The position numbers and the translations under genes were made by a program. This document shows positions 57,241 to 64,000 of a stretch of DNA of 64,000 nucleotides, in pieces. The DNA is taken from assembly GCA_014281115.1 (NCBI GenBank), contig JACONQ010000016.1, positions 2,445,647 through 2,509,646 on the forward strand, read 5' to 3'. Source of the DNA: Laburnicola sp. R22_1. Taxonomy: Eukaryota; Ascomycota; Dothideomycetes; Pleosporales; Didymosphaeriaceae. The notes below the pieces were generated by a model. It had not been told where the DNA came from. It did not search any database and saw nothing but the letters and a program-made list of their open reading frames with translations. Each line of letters opens with the position of its first letter. Within the stretch, counting starts at the first letter, position 1.

Positions 57241-60200
57241 CCTAGGGCGCTAAATCTACTATTATAAGGATAAATTACTTTATTAGTAACACAAACTACG
57301 CGTACGGCGTGTATTTCTAAGATTAGGGGGTATAGTAGATTATTATTTTATAGGTAGGGTAGATTTAGTTTTTGTTAGCGGATTTGCTCTAAACTTAGAT
57401 ATATTTTTTGCACTAATAAGCTGCACTATCTATAGGATTTATAGAAACCTAACTTGCGTGGCAGAGCGTAGGCAGAAGAGGTATTATAGATTAGAGTTAT
57501 ATTAATAAGGAGATTAGTAGTGTACTACTAAAGTTAGGACCGAGCGGAACGTAGAGCCTAGCCACTATAATTAAGGCGAAGAGAGAGACATGTTTAGTAA
57601 GTTAAACAGTACGTTTAGGGCAGATTAATCTAGCGTGTTAGTATGGCCGGAGCAAGCATAGCGTGTCGATATTTTAACTATTTAGTAGAGTACTAGGTAG
57701 CTATATATAAGGAGTGCCAGTATATAGTATAGCTAAATTAGATTAAGGGCCATTTATAGGAGTAGTATAAGATTAAACGCAAAGACGCTAGCGAGATAGA
57801 ATTAGAGGTCTATAGCTAGGTAGGCATTATATAGTACCCTAGTAAGTTCGTGCCACTAAGCTAGATTATAGCGCTATATTCCTAGTTGCCTATATATATA
57901 GATAGGTTATTATACTAGTTAAATTCAAGATAGTGTTAGCGGGTATTACAGAGTATTAAGAGTATAAAGAAACATTAGTATAAAGACTACTAAGAATAGT
58001 TAGCGAAAAAGAAGCGCGGGCAACTAAGTTAGATTAAAAAGAAGGGATTATAAGCGTAGATAGAATAGAAATACACGCGTGTGTATTACTAGTAATTATT
58101 TAGTAGCTACTATAGTTCGCAGTATTTTTAAGTGCACGCACCCAACAAAGGTCTAGTAGGCGGCCTAGAACCCATTTCTATTAATAGCGAGGCCGCATAG
58201 GCGCGAGTAGGAGAAGAGATAACTAGGGCATAGGAGAATATTAAAAAGCAGGCGTAGAACACTATCTAGGACGGTAAGAGAGATAAAGTAAATCTGTAGC
58301 TAAAGCAGACGCAGTGGCTACTATATTTAGTAGGCATAAAGAGGCCTAATTTATTAGCGTGCGTTAAAGAGCCTATTACTAACGCTAACCCTAGAAAAGA
58401 TAAGGCGGTAGAGCTAGTAGAAGCAGCGATTTAGGCGGCTATAAATAGGTTGTCGCAGTTTAGCCAGGCGTCTATAATTAACTAAATTAGCGTGTTTGTG
58501 CGGTTAGAGGCCATTTAAACAGAGAAGCACTAGACGCGGTTCTAGCCATTATAACTATATATAGACAAGAATGCTATTATTAAGTGTACACGGCTATGGC
58601 AATAGATATTAATATTTTTTATACGCACGCAGAAGAAGTATGTGTAGAAGAGCCTAAAGTACTAGTTTACGGGCTAATAGTAGAAGGTATAGGAGGCATT
58701 AGTCTAATAGGCAGAAAGGGGGGTAGAGAGGGGGGAGGTAGACAAAAAAGATACAGAGGAAGAGACAAAAGATATAGATAAGAAAATAATAGAAAAGAAA
58801 ATAGAGGACGCAAATAAGGCAATAGAAAAGGGAGAAGATAAAAAGGAGTAGAGTTAGGCAGAAGGTGCTAAGTCTAGTAAGCCTAAGAAGTTATTAAGAC
58901 TCTAGAAAGCGTGTTTAAAGTTTTATATCGCGTTATTAAACTAGTCTATTATACGTAAAAAGTATAACAGCCTATTAGTGTGTGCGTTAGCGGTATTAGG
59001 CGTTAAGGAGGATAGGTAAAAGGTCCCTAAGCAGTATCTGCCAAAATTATTAGCCGTTATTAAAGTGGCCCGTTTTATAGTCGTGCAATAGGCGTTAGAG
59101 TTATCTAAGCTATTAGATAAGAATAAGAATAAGTTTAACAATAACAGCGCGTATAAGAGCAACAGCAGCCGCCCGCGCCTACACCGGCCTAAGGGGTGTC
59201 TATAGTTTATATAGAAGATAATAGACAAGTTTATAGTGCAAGGCAGCCACGGACCTATATAGTAGATATTAGATTTACGAATATATAGGTTAAAGATCTA
59301 TTACAACACTATATCGCGTGGCCATATTAAGTAGATAGGTAGAGATAAGTTATTATATAAGGGGTTGCAGTTTAATATAGCCTAGTTCCACAGTATAGTA
59401 TATAGGTTAGCAACTAAAAGCTAGCGGTTATTAGTAGAGAAGTTAATATTTAGCACTAGTAAGGCCGCTAATTTTATACCTAGCGTCCTATAAAAGAGCA
59501 TACAAGACAACCCAACTAATAAGCGGCCCAGATGGAATTTTTTAAAGGACTATCGCACCCACATACCTATAAATAGAGAGAGGTAGTTGTTTAAGCGGGT
59601 AGAGAGAGATACTAGCATTCAGAACAGATTTATAAAGCTAGGAACGCGTTTAGAGGTAGACTAAGAGGCTATTAAATAGTATATAGGGCGTATTATTAAG
59701 TTCTAAGAGAAGTTGGCTATATTAATGCATATTATAGGCGGATAGCTAGTAAAAGGACTAGAAATAATAAGCGTCTAGTATAGCAATACTATAAAAGGGG
59801 GGCACCACAATATATTTATTAAGAACGGCATAGTAGTGTTTATAACGCGTTACTATAAGGAATATAATATTAGCGGCGATATTAAGATTATTTATTAATA
59901 TTTACCGCGTAAGGTAGGCAAGTTAGTAGTGTTATATATATAGTTAGTATTGTTATTTTAGTAGCAGTTAGAGACGTTAGTATAGGAAAAGAAGAGCGTA
60001 TTATTACACATATGGCCGGCGGACCCTAACAGACGCAAGTAGATAATAAAAAGATTGCGGGAGGCGTTAAAGCACGAGAGCCAAATTAGGATAGGATAGA
60101 AGTTAATAATTACCGCGTACCGCGAGATTGCCATTAGTATAAGCTGGCGATTTTCATATAGATTTGCAGTATTTTAGATAGAAGAAAGAGACAAGAATAA

Positions 60201-62477
60201 GAAGTGGGATAAGAAGAATATAGGCGCGTTAATTACTAATAAGTAGGCAGGATATACTACGCACATTACAGAATTAATATACGCGCGAGAGATTATAGAG
60301 TAAGCTAGGACAGTAGCAAATAAGCAATAGTAGTTCCGAACGTTAAGCACAGATTAGCATTTATTTTTAGGGTTCTAAGCCAATATAAAGAAGATAATAA
60401 GCAAGAAGTAAAAGAGAGCGCCGTTTAAGAGCAAAGCAGACAAAGTAAGGATTAATTAATAGGGACAATTAAGAAAGATAGACATAATAGCGCAGTTAAA
60501 GCAGATAATAAGTAGGATAGCGGAGTTTTATAGCCTGTAAAAAGAAGCCATTAACACTATTATTATAGGCGAGAGCCCCGTTATGGCCGTAATGCTAATA
60601 GGTAGTAGGAAGAGTTTGTTATTTATATTACTAGCGTGGGCAGAGTAGGGTAAAATCACTATTATTATAATTTTATTAATTACGTTATAGAGAGATATAA
60701 TATAGCAGTATAAGTTGTTAGAAATATTATATGCAGCGTGGAAGGAACGCTATCTGCCTAACACAGCCGCGATAGTATTAGTAACGCCTAAGTTAGTAAT
60801 AAAAGAAAAGTTTACGACGTTTTTAAACTAGTTATAGGCAACGCGACAGTTAGACTTAAATTATAATTAATAAGTATTATATTATATTAAACCGGCGGTA
60901 CACGTTCCGTAAGTAGATATAGTAGTTAGGCAAGTTAGTAGCCACTAAAACGCAGATAGTATTATTAACAGCAATATTACCACTAAGCGAGAAGGGCGAG
61001 TTGTTTTAATAGATGCATTTTAAGCGGGATTAGGTTAAGATATTCTAAGCAAGAATAACACGGATAAACGTGGCATATTAGGTAGTTAAGATAGATAAGG
61101 CGTTAATAAAAGAGGATATAGAGGCTATTATAGTAAAGATAGCGCGGCGGAAGTTAAGATAGTACTAAACCGGCAAGGTAGTAATATACGGCAATTTTAT
61201 ATTAAAGGTTAAGAAGTTAGCAAAGTAGTTAGCATACAACGCATATTATTATAATATAGTAGGCAAAGTAAGCATATTAACGAATTTTATAGCCGGCAAA
61301 TAGCGGGTAATTATAGTAATAAGTATATTAGGAATAAGAGTAAATATACCTAACATCTAGTGTATTATTTATATAGATTAGTCGCGGATAATATTAGATT
61401 ATATATAAGAAAGCGATAGGGCAGAGCAAGATAGATTATAAAGCGAGGCTATTATTATAGGGTAGAAAGAGGATAAACGAGCGTGTAATAACAAGCCAAT
61501 TAAGATAAAATAGCAATTAATTTAGTTGTTTATAAAAGAGGAAGAGTTAATAATAAGGTGCCAAAGGCGAGTGTTAGACGCGTATTTAGACGGGTAAGAG
61601 GGCTAAGAGAAATGTGAAGAAGGGGAGAAGAAATATAATATGTGCAGAAAAGTAGACAAAGAAATAGAAGAGAATAGTAACAAAGATAGTAGCAATAATA
61701 ATAAGATAGATATAGTTAAGATAAGAGGCAAGAAGGCGCAGCAAGCGTTTTAGCAGCAAAAGTAGAAGTAATAAGGCCCGCGGCAGATATTAATATAGCA
61801 GTAGTAATAGGAGTTTGCGGACATAGAGTAGTTGTGTAGGCAGTTAGTATAGTAGGCGAATTAATACGGAATATATAAGGCGGCGGGAAATAGACAAAGC
61901 GAGCACAATATATAGTAGTATTAGCGACGGAAGAGCCAAAGTATAAAAGAAGCGATTAAGATAATTAAGAAGTAGATTAAGTTTAAGAGTTATTTGGGGT
62001 GTTTTTAGTGCGGAGTGCCATAGGAGATATATAACTAGTAGGAGAGAAATAGTTATAGGCGGTATTAGAGAGCAAAAGACGGGAATTATTAGTATAGAGG
62101 GGTGTTAGTAGGCGGGTTAATAGGCGTAGTATTAGAGTACACTAAAGTAGAAGAGCGGTAAATAGCATAATTAGCGAGATTTAGAGTAGATAATTCGGGA
62201 GTAGAGTAGACGTTAATTGCGTTTTTAGAAAAGAAGCGAGTGTTAGAAACAGTTAAAAGTAATAATTTAGCAGGAGAGTTTTATTAGATAATGCGATTAG
62301 TAGTAGAGTAGAGGATATAACAACGTTGAAGAGATTAGCATTAATTGGCGTAGTAAAAGAATAATATTAGATTACAAGATAATTTTTTTTTATAATAAGC
62401 GTTTTTATATAGGTCGCGTATAAAAGATAAGCTAAAAATAGATTAATAGTAAAGTATAAAATATAAGGCAGAATAGC
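57241..62477 (+). pseudogene. A block, copy 3 (A-3): full-length telomere-linked RecQ-like helicase next to the telomere
   Basis: Starts with CCTAGGGCGCTAA and ends at the same GGCAGAATAG as B-1. Order on the plus strand: leader (to about 57650), N-terminal C2H2-like finger (IYKECQ, then HLQ-HKIKRKDA, about 57700-57790), the LEPISINSEAA region, an acidic segment (about 58700-58850), the central domain (ending near HMAGGPN, about 60030), and the SF2 helicase core with the Walker A remnant IGSRKSLLFILLAW near 60598 and VLVTPKLV near 60778. It lost the DECH box by RIP and shows an apparent one-base insertion near 60858 compared with B-1. The C-half includes RRVLDAYLDG and a Cys-bearing GCF-CGVP tail (about 62000). 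It is oriented towards the telomere. Related fungal genes occupy most chromosome ends; this copy is dead. Confidence 0.78.
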
Positions 62478-62501
62478 GTAGTAAAAAGAGTAATAGAATA
62501 G

Positions 62502-62640
62502 AGTAATAGAATAGAATAATAGAATAGAATAATAGAATAGAATAATAGAATAGAATAATAGAATAGAATAATAGAATAGAATAATAGAATAGAATACTAG
62601 AATAGAATAATAGAATAGTATAATAGAATATAATAGAATA
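62502..62640. repeat. 13-bp minisatellite (AATAGAATAGAAT)
   Basis: About ten units of AATAGAATAGAAT with few variants, directly after the helicase 3' end. It marks the start of the C-poor region. Confidence 0.88.
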
Positions 62641-63800
62641 GAGTAAGAGAATAGAGAGTTTTATAGGGTTATTAAATAATATAAAATATAAAAAAGTAAA
62701 ATAGAATAAAGTAAAAGAAGATAGATAAGATTATACAAAATAAAGGAATATAGAATTAAGAAAAAAATATTTAGTTAAGAATGTAATAGAATAAATAGTA
62801 AAGAAAAAAAAAGAAAAATTATATATAAAATAGATAAGAAAGGGTTAGAGTTTTTAAGTAAAAAGATAATTAAAGTTTATAAGAAAGAGTTCTCAGAAAG
62901 TAATATAAGTTAAAAGTAAGTAAAGAGTTAGAAAGAAAGTTTAGAGTTTAGAAATAAAAGAAAATAAAGAAAAGACACAAAAACATACTATAGAAAGAGA
63001 AGATAAAAGAAATATACAAAAGAAAAAGTAAAAGAGATTTAAATAAAATAAAATAAAAGTTTAAAAAGTAGAAAGATTTTATTAAAGTTAAATTTAAATA
63101 GAAAATAGAAAAGATTATAATAAGAGAGAGTAATAGAAAATACGAAAATAAAAAATTAAAGAAAAATAATAATAAAGAGTAAAGAGGAATAGAAGAGTAT
63201 AGAGTATAATATAATATAAGAGAAAGATAAAAAAAAGGTAGAACTATAGGGTAAGTATAAGATAATAAAAATAGAAAAGAAAGAAAAATTAAAAAGAAGA
63301 TAAAAAGAAAGTAGAAAAAAAAGTAAAAAGTATATATATATAAGTTACATAGAAGAGTATAATTAAAAAAAAGTAAAAAAAGTTTATAAAATAAGAAGGA
63401 AAAACAAAGGTAGGATTATAAAGAAATAGGAGTAAAAAAGATAAAAATTAATATTAGAAAGTAGATTAAGAATTATATAGAGTGTATATAAAATAAAATA
63501 AAGTTATAATAATAAGTATAGTTAAAAAAGAAAAAAAAAGAAAAAGATAGGTATTTAGGTAAAGTAAAGAAGAAAGTATGTAAAAAAGAAAAAAAAGAAG
63601 AAAGTAAAGAAGGAGAAAGTACAAAGAGAATATTAGATAAGAATAGAGAAAAAAAGAGAGGAAAAGTTAAAAGTATAATAAGAGAAAATTATAATAGAAT
63701 AATAGTAGAGTAGAATATATAAAAAGAGTTATAATTTTAAAGTAGAGAGTGCTTTAGAATTTTAAAGTAAAAAAAAGGTTAGAGGTTTAAAGTAAAAAGA
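62641..63800. other. C-poor, purine-rich telomere-adjacent tract
   Basis: About 1.2 kb made almost only of A, G and T on this strand. By my count 63001-63780 has 7 C in 780 bases, while G is common. There is no gene. An AGGGTTAG word occurs near 62841. This strand bias is not what RIP alone would give, since RIP acts on both strands. Confidence 0.85.
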
Positions 63801-63953
63801 GGGTTAGGGTTAGGGTTAGGGTTAGGGTTAGGGTTAGGGTTAGGGTTAGGGTTAGGGTTAGGGTTAGGGTTAGGGTTAGGGTTAGGGTTAGGGTTAGGGT
63901 TAGGGTTAGGGTTAGGGTTAGGGTTAGGGTTAGGGTTAGGGTTAGGGTTAGGG
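63801..63953 (+). repeat. Telomere, (TTAGGG)n
   Basis: 153 bases of uninterrupted TTAGGG repeat (about 25 units), G-rich strand running 5' to 3' towards the right end, the orientation of a true right-hand telomere. The length is in the usual range for filamentous fungi. Confidence 0.97.
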
Positions 63954-63954
63954 T

Positions 63955-64000
63955 AGGTGCTGGTGTTACCGTGGGAATGAATCCTTTTAACCTTAGCAAT
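63955..64000. other. Sequencing adapter: Oxford Nanopore native barcode 07 (artefact)
   Basis: The structure is AGGTGCTG (63955-63962), a 24-base barcode (63963-63986), then TTAACCTTAGCAAT (63987-64000). These are the standard flanks of the Nanopore native barcode adapters in reverse orientation, and the 24 bases agree with my memory of barcode 07. It is not genomic sequence and should be trimmed. Confidence 0.93.

Noticed and set aside
24191..62477. CRISPR-like or regulatory spaced repeats in the array
   Set aside because: The repeats are kilobase-sized gene blocks, and the short ones are microsatellites; no regular repeat-spacer pattern is present.
62841..62850. Interstitial telomere (AGGGTTAG)
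   Set aside because: A single short match in A/G/T-only sequence is expected by chance.
63787..63999. Minus-strand open frame of 70 codons made of Thr-Leu repeats
   Set aside because: It is only the telomeric repeat read through, joined to sequencing adapter.
63954..64000. Telomeric retrotransposon insertion or chromosome fusion beyond the telomere
   Set aside because: The bases fit the Nanopore native-barcode adapter layout exactly, flank by flank.
1..64000. tRNA or rRNA genes
   Set aside because: I saw no tRNA-like B-box/A-box pairs or rRNA sequence on reading; a dedicated search would be needed to exclude degraded copies.

Overview
The window is the right-hand end of a filamentous ascomycete chromosome: a subtelomere ending in a (TTAGGG)n telomere. 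Evidence for a fungus: introns of 52-63 bp with GTAAGT-like donors and CTAAC branch sites, fungal transposon families (Fot1/pogo, Tc1, hAT, Copia), an NLR-TPR gene remnant, and RecQ-like subtelomeric helicase genes. Nearly every repeat shows the imprint of repeat-induced point mutation (RIP): CpA to TpA changes on both strands, in-frame TAG/TAA codons with reading frames otherwise kept, and catalytic Asp/Glu changed to Asn/Lys.

Layout. 1-4224: three Fot1/pogo-like copies packed end to end. 4227-9807: two unrelated hAT elements, the first cut off at its 3' end, the second complete with 13-bp inverted ends. 9811-10710: the C-terminal part of an NLR-TPR gene, cut by the second hAT. 10817-11044: the broken start of another gene, interrupted by a Tc1 element (11047-12369, TIRs of about 70 bp). 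12482-19474: a second Tc1 element split by a nearly whole Copia retrotransposon (12864-18334, 292-bp LTRs, GTAAT target duplication). 19477-23171: the only low-repeat island, holding one apparently intact gene, a secreted subtilisin-like protease with six introns.

24191-62477 is a terminal array of nine blocks, all in the same orientation, of three kinds. E blocks carry an unknown minus-strand gene diverging from a plus-strand helicase gene of the OrsD/RecQ-like kind. A and B blocks carry two subfamilies of a long telomere-linked RecQ-like helicase. Each block starts at a fixed left boundary but most stop at different right boundaries. All six A and B starts carry variants of CCCAGGGCGYTAA, some preceded by a CCCTAACCC-like telomeric stub. 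Two pogo-type elements sit inside the array at clean TA duplications (27205-29067 and 39592-41717).

After the last full helicase block come a 13-bp minisatellite, about 1.2 kb of extremely C-poor, purine-rich DNA, and 153 bp of telomere. The final 46 bases are not biological: they match an Oxford Nanopore native-barcode adapter (barcode 07), which shows that the contig ends where a sequenced molecule ended.

There is no working pathway here. The window is mainly a graveyard of transposons and RIP-inactivated subtelomeric helicases, with one probable functional secreted protease. Its main interest is the structured record of chromosome-end rearrangement.
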